Assembly: GCA_003259005.1 (NCBI GenBank)
Contig: QLII01000001.1
Span: 8,361,001-8,425,000, forward strand
Direction of reading: 5' to 3'
DNA: 64,000 nucleotides
Origin: Spirosoma telluris
GTDB taxonomy: Bacteria > Bacteroidota > Bacteroidia > Cytophagales > Spirosomataceae
The notes beneath the pieces are model-generated. The model had not been told where the DNA came from and did no database searches. It saw nothing but the letters and a program-made list of their open reading frames with translations. Both the position numbers and the translations under genes were made by a program. Below are positions 46,541-55,954 of the stretch, piece by piece (the first letter of the stretch is position 1; every line of letters starts with the position of its first letter).

Positions 46541-48955
46541 ACCCGCATTACTTCTGGCTATTTTACTTGGTTTTGCCTGTGGCCCCTCGTTCGATATGAA
46601 CGAGTACATGAGCTTTTTCATGCCCGAATCAGCTACCAGCCAGCCGGGGGATAGTCGCTATTTTTTTACCCCTCAGTTTTACAATGATGCCGAAATAAGT
46701 GAGCAATACAGCGATAGTATCGTGATCGACGAGAATATTCGGGCCTGGTCTACTTACGTGGGAAATAGCCTGTCGGAAACCCAAATCTACAAGGCGTTGT
46801 ATAGCGAAGAGGCCGATGCGGTGGAAGCCCTCAAGGCGAAGCTAGCTAAAACCAATGCTCCGGCGGTTACGTATCTGGACTTCGCCTGGGCTGCCGATGA
46901 TGGCCAGGGAAATCCGTGGGACCCTAACCCAACTCAAGCAGACAGTACGCAACTTCCTGAACTCCTCGATAATGCAAAAACAGCCTATCGAACCACGACA
47001 GATGCTTTTCTAAAAGAACGCTACGCATTTCAGGCCGTAAAGCTGGCCTGTGAAACCGAGGAGTATAAACAGGCGCAACAATTGTATGATCAACTCGTAA
47101 AGCCCTTGCCCAAACATACCTTTATGAGTGATTGGGCCTTATGCCGCCGGGCGGGGCTACATTAGCCTTGGGCGATACGGCACAGGCTATCTATGAATTT
47201 GCCCAAGTATTTGACCGATGTCCATCGCGCCGGAAAGCGGCCGAAACAAGCTTGCGCAAAAATGGTATCCGGTTTAAGGAAGGCGCTTTGCAATACGCTA
47301 AAACCAATAAGGAACGAGCGGCAGTTTATGCCCTCTGCGCTATTCAGCCGGGCGGGCCAATGGTGCTGGATTTGCTCAGGGAACTGATCCGCTTAACGCC
47401 AACCAATCCGTTGATCGAGTTGGTTATGTCGCGGGAGATTAACCGAAATGAGTACTACTTTTTTTCGACCGATAGTGAGTACATGCAGAACAACATGAGC
47501 GATCATCCGGATTCGGTGGGTTTCGTGAACCGGAAGGCGGATTCTGAATCGTATTTTGATAAACTGCGATCGTTTGCCCTCGAATCGGCCGATAATAAAG
47601 CACTTGGAAATCCTGCTTTCTGGTACACGGCTGCTGCTTATCTGGATTATATCGGGAAAGACTATAAAGCGGCAAAAACACATCTGGATGAGGCTGTGCT
47701 TCAGCCGACTACTAACACTCATCTGAAAAAACAGATTGCCGTTCAGCGCATGTTATTGCTGGCTGCGCAAACGACAACTATTAGTCCTGAAGCAGAAAAT
47801 CAACTGATCGGTTATTTGGAGGAATTCGACACCACCGGAAACTTTCGGTTAAACAACGCCTTTGTCGCCGTTTGTAAGCAGTTTGCGGATACGTATCGGC
47901 ACAAGACCGAAACAAAAAGCGGCTGGTTGTCGGGTTGTAGCCGGACTAAAGAACAACCGGTTGATGGGCCGAGTGAAGCAAAAGCTTATTTACTGACGAT
48001 GCTGACCACGCAGGCTGGCTCCGATAGCTACTTTGCCAGCACGACCGACCCGAATACCATTGAAGATACCATTTCTGCAGCGACAATTGGGCAAACGATC
48101 ACCTTTGCCAGCCAGCCAACCACTGACTTTGATAAACGATTGCTGAAATTATCGGGGGTAACCAATGATTATCTGAGTCTATTGCTGGGACGTAGGCTGA
48201 TGATGGAACACCAATATGCTAAAGCGGCTGATGCCTTCGCGAAGGTGGACCCCAAAACCTGGGAGAACGAAGCCTTCTCGATGTATTTCCAGACGAATCC
48301 ATTTGCGGTTAAAATGCCGCCGATTCAAAGCGCTGATGGGAGCGTAAACTTCCCGGCCGAGGCCGATGAAAATCCATATACACCCGTTCAGTTTGCCCGG
48401 CGCATGGCCGATCTGGAGCAACAGGCCAAAGCTGCAACAGGCGACAAAGCCGCTGAATTGTACTACCAGCTAGGGTGTGGTGCCTGGAATTTGAGTTGGT
48501 ATGGCAACGCGTGGCTGCTGGTAAAATCATATTGGAGCGCGGGCGAACCACCCGTTTACAGTCTTCCTACCAATCCAACCGAGAAGCAAAGACGCATCGA
48601 CCAGCTCATGAATACCGATTACTATACGACCACCCACGCCAGAGGCTATTTTGAGCAATCGGCAAAAGTGGCAAAAATATCTGCTATTGCGGATCGGTCT
48701 GCTTACATGGCTGCTCGTTGCGAAGCGCATGCATTTTCGTTACAACGCTCCATCGAGCAGATTCGGAATGGGTATGTCTATGAGGATGATTCAACCTTTG
48801 TGAAGAAGATGCTGACCTTGCGTAAGACTAAATACGCCAGTGATTACAATGCCTTTTTTAACAACCACACCCGAACGATGTTTAACAAAGAAATGATTCG
48901 GGAGTGCGCGATGTACAAGGATTTCCTGACGTTTGGGGATCGGGTTGAGGAATAG
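46497..48955 (+). CDS. Large lipoprotein with TPR-like helical repeats; one frameshift
   Basis: The restored product is 819 residues from a GTG start inside the preceding gene. The signal peptide (RPALLLAILLGFAC) ends in a lipobox GFAC. The rest is mostly helical, with tandem ~34-residue units such as YKQAQQLYDQLVKPLP, GDTAQAIYEFAQVFDRCP, DYKAAKTHLDEAV and QYAKAADAFAKVDP, consistent with tetratricopeptide-like repeats. A base is missing in the GGGG run at 47153-47156; restoring it reads CRRAGATLALGDT. With the overlapping upstream lipoprotein it probably forms a periplasmic or outer-membrane assembly of unknown role. Confidence 0.78.
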
Positions 48956-48960
48956 ACTAT

Positions 48961-49609
48961 ATGGGGGCAAAAACGAATACCGGGGTAATTTTGATTGGAT
49001 TGCTCCGGTATATGATACCCTTGCCTTCATCGTATTTGGCCACCGGCTGAAACAGGCACAAGTTGTATTTCTGAATCGCATTCCGCCTACTGCTTCCGTG
49101 TTGATCGTGGGTGGCGGCTCGGGTTGGTTATTGGAACAGATCCTGCGCAAACGTGAACCGAAGCAAGTGGTTTACCTAGAAACGTCCGCTCAAATGCTGG
49201 CGCTGGCTAGCCAGCGAATCGTTCGGAAAGCGTTGGTTGGTTCCGTTGACTTTCGGGTAGGGGATGAGACAAGTCTGCAACCAGACGAACGCTTTGATGT
49301 AATACTAACCCTTTTGTACTGGATCTTTTCCCTGAAACAACCTTAGCGTCCTCTTTTATTCCTCGACTACGAAATGGGCTGGAAACAGATGGCTTATGGC
49401 TCGTTACTGATTTTGTGAGACCTCAAATCAAGTGGCAGAAAGCGCTCTTATGGACCATGATTCGCTTTTTTCGGCTTACTGCGGGAATCAAAGTCAAGCG
49501 CTTAGCCGATTGGCAAAAACTCCTTGCTGAATCAGGATTAAGCCGCGAAAAACAACAAACGCAGGTGGGAGGGATGGTGTCGACAGAGGTGTGGAAAAAA
49601 GAACGATAG
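48961..49609 (+). CDS. Class I SAM-dependent methyltransferase; frame broken
   Basis: The restored product is about 216 residues: FDWIAPVYDTLAFIVFG, then the SAM-binding motif I VLIVGGGSGWLLEQIL near residue 48, VVYLETSAQMLALA (motif II) and FDVILT (motif IV). A base is missing at CCC 49309-49311; adding one gives LTPFVLDLFPE and carries the frame to KAERLADW-like sequence and the stop at 49609. The only clean start in the right place is the ATG at 48961, which also needs one more G in the run at 48963-48967 (MGGKNEYRGNFD). Otherwise a TTG at 48933 inside the previous gene would serve. The methyl acceptor is unknown. Confidence 0.75.
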
Positions 49610-49641
49610 AGTGACTGGCGCGAGTGAATACGCGCGCCAGT

Positions 49642-50382
49642 TTACAAACCCTTTAATAGTTTCGCAAGCGCCCGAAAGCTACTTATTTCGTACCATTCCT
49701 CCGTTCCCAGATTGAGCCATTGCCCTTCCTGTTTAGGTCGTTTGAGGTGAGCATCGTCGGGATCGTAATCATTATTATAGACCTGGCCCATTACATGTTG
49801 CAAGGTTGACCAGGGTAGTAGTTTAGTTTCCTCACGCCGATTCTCAATACTCGAAATTTTAACCGTACGTTCAGCGAAGGAGGCTGTTAAGTGCCTTTCC
49901 TGTGTGCCCTGTTGACTGCTTATATTCAGGTAAATCAACTCAAAAGGACGCTCACGACCGACTGCTTCATAGGAAGCCTGAATTAACTCCTGCATTAAAT
50001 ACTGCCAATCGTCGGCTTTCGCGGGCTTTCCCTGGGTTTTGTTGCCGCTATCGGTTTCAATCGTAATGTCCCAGAAATCATCGTCTTCATCCAAATCATC
50101 TTCATTGATCGGTTGCAGACGTGTTTTACGTACCAGATTCGCCAGGGTTTCCCACCAGGCTTTGGGCAATTGCCCTGACCAGCTGTAATCGTCATCGCGC
50201 GTGTAGCCTTCTGCAATCAATTCGTCATCATCGATATCGTCACGATCGGGATATGTGATGGCAAGATCGACCTGAACCGCGTTTCCGGCAATTTTATGGA
50301 TGGTCAGCGTATAAAAGTAAGCATAGGGGGCAGGTAGTGACCGGGCGGTCTGATAGCGAATCTGGAGACTTTTGAAAGACAT
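49642..50382 (-). CDS. Hypothetical protein, 246 residues, acidic
   Basis: A soluble, strongly acidic protein without signal peptide. Notable are the DRDDIDDDELIAEGYTRDDD and DDLDEDDDFWD clusters and a C-terminal EWYEISSFRALAKLLKGL. I recognise no family. Starting with MSFKSLQIRYQTARSLPAPY, it is 27 bases downstream of menE's stop on the same strand and may share its transcript, but no link to menaquinone synthesis is evident from sequence. Confidence 0.7.
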   Translation of the reverse strand: MSFKSLQIRYQTARSLPAPYAYFYTLTIHKIAGNAVQVDLAITYPDRDDIDDDELIAEGYTRDDDYSWSGQLPKAWWETLANLVRKTRLQPINEDDLDEDDDFWDITIETDSGNKTQGKPAKADDWQYLMQELIQASYEAVGRERPFELIYLNISSQQGTQERHLTASFAERTVKISSIENRREETKLLPWSTLQHVMGQVYNNDYDPDDAHLKRPKQEGQWLNLGTEEWYEISSFRALAKLLKGL

Positions 50383-50409
50383 AACACATCGGTTAATAGT
50401 CTCACAAAG

Positions 50410-51555
50410 TTAGCGTATTTGTGCTACTGTCGCTTTTTGATCAACCTTACCGGTGGGTGTTTCTATAAATTGGTCAACAGCAATGAGTTCTTTCGGTACG
50501 GCATAAGCCCCTAATTTCTCCCGAATAACCTCCTGAATCTTCGACCATACATCTCCCTCTAAACCCTCAACATCATGTTGCTCTGCGCTCCGTGCTCCGT
50601 GCTCCCTGCCCCTTGCTCCGTGCTCCACGCCCTTTCCCCCACGCTCACAAACCACCACAACCCGTTGACCCAGGCGTTCATCCGGCAATCCCATGACAAA
50701 TAGGCGCTTACTGGTTTTGCCAGAATCAATAGTCGCCAATACGTTCTGAATCAGTTGTTCAACCTGTTCGGGCTGCACCTTAACGCCACCGCTGTTGATG
50801 ACCCGGTCGGCCCGGCCCAATAGCCGAAAGTGCGTCGAGTCGATTAGGTCAACAACATCGTTGGTTTGGATGCGTTCGAAATTAGTGGCAGCCGAGGTGA
50901 TGTGAAGACACCCTCGCTCATCGGTGCCAAGGTCAACGCCAGTGAGGGCTGTGAATAGCTCGCTGGCGTCAGGGCCATTGAGTCGGCGGAGGGCGATATG
51001 GGAGACGGTTTCAGTCATACCATACGTGGCATAAACGGGAGCCGTAATGACTTGTAACGCCTGTTCCAGAGCAGGACTCGTAGCCGCTCCTCCTACTAAA
51101 ATAGCCTTCATGCCATTCAGAATAGCGAGTGTATTCGAGTCGCCCGTTTCCAGTATTGTCTGAAGTTGCAGCGGAACCAGTGCGGTGAACGCAAAATGGT
51201 TGCTTGATGGGTTAACGTTGATGAATGGATTCCCCGTGGGCTCAATGATGGTCATGGGCAGACCCAGTTCCAGCCCGCGTACCAGCATCATGACACCGGC
51301 TACGTAACGAATGTTCAGGCAAACAAGGGCCGCGTCGCCCGATTGTAAGCCAAGCGTTTGCCCGGTCAGATGTGCGCTCGCCTGCATTTGCGCTCGTGTG
51401 AGTTGAATCGGTTTGGGGGTGCCCGTAGAGCCAGACGTATGCAGTGTAAATTCAGTCTGACCGCTCAACCACGCTCGACAAAACGCAAGAGCCTCCGTTT
51501 CGTAAGGCGTTTGCGGCAGAGGCCAGAAATCAGGTTGACCAGGGGAGAGGATCAT
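50410..51555 (-). CDS. menE: o-succinylbenzoate-CoA ligase-like AMP-binding enzyme, with in-frame word repeats
   Basis: The 381-residue acyl-CoA synthetase has the adenylation motif FTLHTSGSTGTPKPIQLTR, then YATYGMTETVSHIALRRL, GRADRVINSGGVKVQPEQVE, and the catalytic Lys near the C terminus in IETPTGKVDQKATV. MenE activates o-succinylbenzoate for menaquinone synthesis; menB and a MenI-like thioesterase nearby support this. It is compact at the N terminus, as MenE of Bacteroidetes often is. Residues ~303-330 (GKGVEHGARGREHGARS...) are encoded by iterated words GGAGCACGGAGCA and are absent from the usual family plan. The insertion lies in a surface loop between the two halves of the C-terminal lid. 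Confidence 0.85.
   Translation of the reverse strand: MILSPGQPDFWPLPQTPYETEALAFCRAWLSGQTEFTLHTSGSTGTPKPIQLTRAQMQASAHLTGQTLGLQSGDAALVCLNIRYVAGVMMLVRGLELGLPMTIIEPTGNPFINVNPSSNHFAFTALVPLQLQTILETGDSNTLAILNGMKAILVGGAATSPALEQALQVITAPVYATYGMTETVSHIALRRLNGPDASELFTALTGVDLGTDERGCLHITSAATNFERIQTNDVVDLIDSTHFRLLGRADRVINSGGVKVQPEQVEQLIQNVLATIDSGKTSKRLFVMGLPDERLGQRVVVVCERGGKGVEHGARGREHGARSAEQHDVEGLEGDVWSKIQEVIREKLGAYAVPKELIAVDQFIETPTGKVDQKATVAQIR
50574..50640. repeat. Word-repeat array K inside menE
   Basis: The coding strand reads as 7-8 base words (GGAGCACGGAGCA, GGGGCAGGGAGCA and similar) for about 65 bases, in frame, without the complementary arm that the intergenic copies have. Confidence 0.8.
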
Positions 51556-51640
51556 TGACGAAATGAAAAATGTAAAATGGATAATGTAGAATGAAGCGAA
51601 TCATCACCCATTCTTCATTTTACATTATCCATTTTACATT
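51556..51640. repeat. Word-repeat hairpin G (AAAATGTAAAATGG words)
   Basis: The left arm (AAATGTAAAATGGATAATGT) is mirrored by the right arm (ACATTATCCATTTTACATT), with a ~14-base loop. It fills the whole gap between the Rieske-like gene's stop and the menE start, on which it abuts. Confidence 0.85.
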
Positions 51641-52106
51641 CAGTTGTGCACCCGAAGTGTACCCGCCGAGAAATTTGAATCAATGATATAGAGAGTTAAT
51701 GACTGTTGGGCAGGGCCAGCAACTACTTTACCATTGATGTCAAAACGAGAGAGATCGAGTGGGCAATAAAACTGATTATCAGCTAATTTGTAGACTAATT
51801 TGGTTCCTTCATGCGTGCAATTGGCTGAGACGGCTACGTATTTACCATCTTTGGTTTGAACCACAAGGACATTGTCGACAATGACAGACCCCCCTTAACA
51901 AGCAGGTTTTGGTTGACATTATCATCCAGACGAAGGGTAAAATCAACTTTCTGGCTCTGATTTGGCGTTGGATCTACGTTACCTTGGCCTGCGCAAGCTG
52001 CCATAGAGCGTGTCATGATAAGTGCGCCAATGCCCATGCCGACGAGCTTAAGAAACGCCTGCCGATGCATTGTTGGCTGATCTGTGGATGGAAGGGTAGT
52101 TTCCAT
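51640..52106 (-). CDS. Rieske-like lipoprotein lacking two or more cluster ligands; one frameshift
   Basis: About 155 residues from the ATG at 52106, or 143 from the in-frame ATG at 52070 (MHRQAFLKLVGMGIGALIMT), which gives the better signal peptide with lipobox MAAC. The C-terminal domain has the Rieske fold pattern: the first ligand pair is present in SANCTHEG, but the second box, normally CPxHGSxFD, reads YCPLDLSRFD, so the His ligand is replaced by Asp. A [2Fe-2S] cluster would lack one His. A base is missing in the C6 run at 51889-51894 (between LLVKGG and SVIVDNV). It is upstream of menE on the same strand. Confidence 0.8.
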
Positions 52107-52224
52107 AACGGTTTTCGCGTACTTTTGTGGCAGTATGCCGTTTTACGGTGTAAATATGGTTTTTTTTTGTCATTCAACGACAGCGAACAAAGACGTTCGC
52201 AGGGCGGTTACCCAATTATTATCT

Positions 52225-52689
52225 ATGGAAGAAGCGAAAGTTATCATCAATCCGATTTCGCCGGATAAAGTAGCCGAGGCTCCGGGCCTGCTGGCTTATG
52301 CACACACGGCCGGTAGTGCTGTCATTCGCCCCGAAGACAAGGGCAAGATTACAGGACGGGCTGTTGCGGCCATGCGCGAACAAACCGATATGCAGCTCAG
52401 TCAGCTGTATAAACAAATGCAGTTGCTGGCCGAGCAGGCTACAGCCATTCGGAATCGCGTCGAAATATCGGAGCGGATTTACTCGGCTCAAATGAACTTT
52501 GAACCTGTTGTGGGACATACCTACCACTTTTATCAGCGCAAAAACGGCACCGATCTCTTATCCATGATTGGTCCGAATGAGTGGGGACGCAAATTCCCCT
52601 TCGAGCGCTGCCTCGCCACCGTCCGCATGATGGCTGATCATACATGGGACGTGCAGTATCACGAAACAGACTTTTCAACGACTGAATAA
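52225..52689 (+). CDS. DUF2452 family protein
   Basis: From the ATG at 52225 (MEEAKVIINPISPDKVAEAP) the product is about 154 residues. YAHTAGSAVIRPEDKGKITG, AMREQTDMQLSQLYKQM and LLSMIGPNEWGRKFPF together with MMADHTWDVQYHE match DUF2452, a soluble family of unknown function. The frame extends upstream to an alternative start at 52084, but that portion lacks conservation and overlaps the divergent Rieske-like gene. It is divergent from that gene and is followed by a word-repeat hairpin and menB. Confidence 0.85.
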   Translation: MEEAKVIINPISPDKVAEAPGLLAYAHTAGSAVIRPEDKGKITGRAVAAMREQTDMQLSQLYKQMQLLAEQATAIRNRVEISERIYSAQMNFEPVVGHTYHFYQRKNGTDLLSMIGPNEWGRKFPFERCLATVRMMADHTWDVQYHETDFSTTE

Positions 52690-52691
52690 AT

Positions 52692-52777
52692 TTTCATTGA
52701 GTGATTGAGTGAATGAGTGATTGAGCGCTTTGCGAACAGGTTTTCACTCAATCACTCAATCACTTATTCACTCAATA
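52692..52777. repeat. Word-repeat hairpin H (GAGTGATT words)
   Basis: The left arm is TGAGTGATTGAGTGAATGAG and onward; the right arm (CACTCAATCACTCAATCACT) is its near-complement, with a ~17-base loop. It fills the gap between the DUF2452 gene and menB, ending five bases before the menB start. Confidence 0.88.
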
Positions 52778-52781
52778 CAAA

Positions 52782-53605
52782 ATGCAAAGCAACTACCCTT
52801 GGGAAACCATTAAGGAATACGAGGAAATTCTGTTCAGCTATTACGACGGAATTGCTAAAATCAGTATCAACCGCCCCATAAGCGCAATGCCTTCACTCCA
52901 TTGACTGTCCGGGAAATGTCGGAAGCGATGGAGTTAGCTCGCCAGGACGAGCGTGTGGGCGTTGTAATTCTCACCGGCGAAGGGGGCGAAGCGTTCTGCT
53001 CAGGGGGCGATCAGTCCGTTCGTGGGCACGGAGGTTACGTGGGTGAAGACAAAGTGCCCCGCCTGAACGTACTGGATCTTCAAATGCAAATCCGGCGTAT
53101 TCCGAAGCCAGTTATTGCCATGGTAGCGGGTTATGCCATTGGGGGTGGTCACGTTTTACACGTTGTCTGCGATCTCAGCATTGCTGCCGAAAATGCACGG
53201 TTTGGCCAAACCGGTCCTAAAGTTGGCTCGTTCGATGGCGGATTTGGTGCGTCGTATCTGGCACGAGTTGTGGGGCAGAAAAAAGCCCGCGAAATCTGGT
53301 TTCTGTGTGATCAGTATGATGCGCAGGAAGCGTTAGACATGGGCTTGGTCAACAAAGTGGTACCCCTTGAACAACTGGAAGAAGTGACGATTGCCTGGTG
53401 CCGTAAAATTCTGGAGAAAAGCCCGATTGCGCTTCGGATGCTCAAGGCATCGTTAAATGCGGAACTCGATGGTCAGGCTGGTATACAGCAATTAGCGGGC
53501 GACGCGACCTTACTCTATTATCTTTCCGAAGAAGCGAAAGAAGGGAAAGATGCCTTCCTGGAAAAACGCAAACCCGATTTTAGTAAGTTTCCAAAATTTC
53601 CGTAA
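52782..53605 (+). CDS. menB: 1,4-dihydroxy-2-naphthoyl-CoA synthase; one frameshift
   Basis: This crotonase-fold enzyme cyclises o-succinylbenzoyl-CoA in menaquinone synthesis, directly after MenE. The ATG at 52782 gives MQSNYPWETIKEYEEILFSY; one base is missing in the CCCC at 52874-52877, and restoring it reads INRPHKRNAFTPLTVREM. GEGGEAFCSGGDQSVRGHGG, MVAGYAIGGGHVLHVVCDLS and VGSFDGGFGASYLARVVGQKK are the MenB hallmarks, and the end is FLEKRKPDFSKFPKFP. Restored length is 274 residues, as expected. A hairpin terminator follows. Confidence 0.92.
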
Positions 53606-53631
53606 AAGAGCAGCTTAAGCACTCTCATTTC

Positions 53632-53686
53632 ATCAAACACCGAACCGATAAGAGGTATCAAACCACTATCAGTTCGGTGTTTTGAT
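53632..53686 (+). terminator. Terminator-like hairpin after menB
   Basis: ATCAAACACCGAAC pairs with GTTCGGTGTTTTGAT across a ~26-base loop, beginning 26 bases after the menB stop. It lacks a long T tract. Confidence 0.6.
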
Positions 53687-53724
53687 AATGGACATTAATT
53701 TCGCCCTTAACCTGCTAAACGCTT

Positions 53725-54627
53725 GTGACAAAATTCCTGCTCTGGGCAATCCCTATCTTATTCTCTGCCAGCCTTAATGCTCAGCAAACGGCCAATCACT
53801 CGATTACTCGCCTTCGTACTGAAATAGAACAGCTAGCCCAGGCCGCTCAGGGGCGAGTAGGGGTAACGGCTACTGTACTGGAAACAGGGGCGTCGGTAAA
53901 CCTGAATGGCGATCAGCAATTTCCCATGCAGAGTGTCTATAAACTACCGATAGGCATGGCTGTCCTGCAGCAGGTTGATCAGGGAAAGCTAGCGTTGAGC
54001 CAAACGGTTCATGTTACACCAGACGAATATATTTCCAAACGTCAGCATAGCCCACTTCGGGATAAATATCCCACGGGAGCGGATGTCAGTGTCGCTGAAT
54101 TACTACGTTATGCCGTATCTGAGAGCGATGGCTCTGCCAGCGATGTGTTGCTTCGGTTGCTTGGTGGAGCGAAGACTGTCATGGCATCTCTGAAAAAGTT
54201 GGATATAACCGGAATCATCGTTGCCAATACCGAAAAGGAAATTGGGAGTGATAACGCGGTTCAATACCGTAATTGGGCAACACCAACTGAAGTCGTTGCT
54301 CTGTTGCGAGCCGTGGAGAATGGCCGGAATCTGTCAGCATCCAGTCGAACATTGCTGCTTCATTTGCTAACCGAAACGGAAACTGGTCTCCATCGGTTAA
54401 AAGGGTTGCTACCCGCAGGAACTGTTGTTGCCCATAAAACGGGAACTTCCTGGACAATTGAGGGCCTAACAGCCGCAACAAACGATGTAGGTTTGATTAC
54501 CCTGCCCAGCGGAAAGCACATCGCCATTGCTGTCTTTGTCTCCGATTCAAAAGCAGATCAGGTTATCCGTGAACGAGTAATTGCTCAGATTGCACAGGTC
54601 GTATGGAACCACTGGCATTCTCATTGA
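53725..54627 (+). CDS. Class A beta-lactamase, subclass A2-like
   Basis: A GTG start gives 300 residues with a signal peptide (LLWAIPILFSASLNA). The active-site motifs are S-x-x-K as QSVYKLP (Ser70), a second box SDG at 134-136 where most class A enzymes have SDN, an omega-loop Glu near 170 (NTEKEIGSDNAVQYRNWATP), and KTG at 238-240 (HKTGTSW). The QYRNW segment is typical of the Bacteroidetes A2 branch (PER/CepA-like). It would hydrolyse beta-lactams in the periplasm; the spectrum cannot be read from sequence. It is chromosomal, with no mobile element adjacent. Confidence 0.88.
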   Translation: MTKFLLWAIPILFSASLNAQQTANHSITRLRTEIEQLAQAAQGRVGVTATVLETGASVNLNGDQQFPMQSVYKLPIGMAVLQQVDQGKLALSQTVHVTPDEYISKRQHSPLRDKYPTGADVSVAELLRYAVSESDGSASDVLLRLLGGAKTVMASLKKLDITGIIVANTEKEIGSDNAVQYRNWATPTEVVALLRAVENGRNLSASSRTLLLHLLTETETGLHRLKGLLPAGTVVAHKTGTSWTIEGLTAATNDVGLITLPSGKHIAIAVFVSDSKADQVIRERVIAQIAQVVWNHWHSH

Positions 54628-54653
54628 CTTACTGCCTTTCTAGCTGTATGTTC

Positions 54654-54698
54654 TGAACTACATCATCGGCTATGTCTATCTGCCGATGATGTAGTTCA
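54654..54698. terminator. Bidirectional hairpin between beta-lactamase and thioesterase genes
   Basis: Perfect 17-base arms (TGAACTACATCATCGGC and its complement) with an 11-base loop, between two convergent genes. Confidence 0.75.
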
Positions 54699-54737
54699 TT
54701 CATAGAGATGGGAGCACTGCTTCAGAAGCTAGTACGC

Positions 54738-55154
54738 TTAGCCCTTAATGATAGCCACTGTTAGTCGACTTACGCATACCAGTTTGCCCTGTTCGTCGGT
54801 GATTCGAATGTCCCATACATGGGTTGTACGACCTGTATGAATAGGTGTACAGCGACCATACACCCAGCCTTCGCGTACAGACCGGATATGGTTGGCGTTG
54901 ATTTCGAGTCCCACCGCTCGTTGCGTGGTTGGGTCATCTAGGAGCATAAAAGAGGCCACGCTCCCCAATGTTTCGGCCAGTGCTACCGATGCCCCTCCGT
55001 GTAAAATGCCGAACGGTTGATGTGTTCGTTTATCTACAGGCATTCGGGCCATCAAATAGCCTTCTCCGGCTTCAGTAAACTCAATCCCTAAGTGTTTACC
55101 CAGGGACTCTGTGTGAATAAAATCAAGTGCATTTAGATCGAAGCCAGCTTTCAT
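54738..55154 (-). CDS. Hotdog-fold thioesterase, probably DHNA-CoA thioesterase (MenI-like)
   Basis: The 138-residue PaaI/YdiI-type hotdog protein has PFGILHGGASVALAETLGS with the catalytic Glu, EINANHIRSVREGWVYGRCT and the WDIRITDEQGKLVCVSRLT strand. YdiI/MenI proteins hydrolyse 1,4-dihydroxy-2-naphthoyl-CoA, the product of MenB. With menB and menE within 5 kb, that substrate is the best inference, though other acyl-CoAs are possible. It ends opposite the hairpin shared with the beta-lactamase gene. Confidence 0.85.
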   Translation of the reverse strand: MKAGFDLNALDFIHTESLGKHLGIEFTEAGEGYLMARMPVDKRTHQPFGILHGGASVALAETLGSVASFMLLDDPTTQRAVGLEINANHIRSVREGWVYGRCTPIHTGRTTHVWDIRITDEQGKLVCVSRLTVAIIKG

Positions 55155-55250
55155 GTGTACGGGTTTAAACGTTTCATGTTTATAGTTTCATGTTTCTGGT
55201 TTACAAGATGAAACATTAAAAGTGAAACTTGGAACCTAAAACAGTTAATT
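55155..55250. repeat. Word-repeat hairpin I (GTTTCATGTTT words)
   Basis: GTTTCATGTTTATAGTTTC and the following words are mirrored imperfectly by GATGAAACATTAAAAGTGAA. It lies between the divergent thioesterase and phosphatase genes, in their shared promoter region. Confidence 0.7.
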
Positions 55251-55315
55251 GATGTGTTTTATGTAATTTTGCGGCTCAAATTTGGAAAAAATTGCCGGTT
55301 GGCAAGGGGAAAGGC

Positions 55316-55954
55316 TTGGCACAAAAAATAATTTATCTAATTCGCCACGGCGAAACCGACTATAACCGGCGGGGGATAGTACAGGGTAGTGGGGTCGATT
55401 CGGATCTCAACGATATGGGGCGGGCGCAGGCAATGGCGTTTTTTCAGGCCTATCAGCACGTTCCGTTCAATAAGATTTACATTTCCGGGCTAAAGCGTAC
55501 CTATCAGACCGTAGAGCCGTTTATTGAACTGGGTTTGCCTTTCGAAAAGCTCATTGGCCTCAACGAGATTAGCTGGGGCACTATGGAAGGGAAAGCACCT
55601 GGTAATCTAGATAATGAATATTATCGCACCCTTATCGAGGCCTGGGAATCGGGGCATACAGATCAGGCTACCGATAAAGGAGAAAGTCCCCAGCAGGTAG
55701 CTGACCGTCAAAAAGTTTCCATTGATACCATCCTTTCGCATCCCGAAGAAGAACTTATTTTAGTGGCTATGCATGGGCGAGCCATGCGGATTCTGCTCTG
55801 CTGGATTACGAATCAGCCCCTCGCAAAAATGGATCAGTTTGAGCATAGCAATCTATGCCTTTATAAGCTTTCCTATGATTACGAATCAGCTCAGTTTACG
55901 ATTGAACTGGCCAACGATACGGCGCACCTGCTTTCGTTGGCACTCATGCAGTAA
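55316..55954 (+). CDS. Histidine phosphatase (phosphoglycerate mutase-like)
   Basis: A TTG at 55316 gives a start close to the core (AQKIIYLIRHGETDYNRRG); an upstream TTG at 55292 adds eight residues. The product is about 212 residues. The RHG box (LIRHGETDYN), YISGLKRTYQTVEPF and the second catalytic His in LVAMHGRAMRILLC define the histidine phosphatase superfamily. Substrates range from phosphosugars to nucleotides. It is divergent from the thioesterase gene, with a word-repeat hairpin in the intervening space. Confidence 0.88.
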   Translation: MAQKIIYLIRHGETDYNRRGIVQGSGVDSDLNDMGRAQAMAFFQAYQHVPFNKIYISGLKRTYQTVEPFIELGLPFEKLIGLNEISWGTMEGKAPGNLDNEYYRTLIEAWESGHTDQATDKGESPQQVADRQKVSIDTILSHPEEELILVAMHGRAMRILLCWITNQPLAKMDQFEHSNLCLYKLSYDYESAQFTIELANDTAHLLSLALMQ

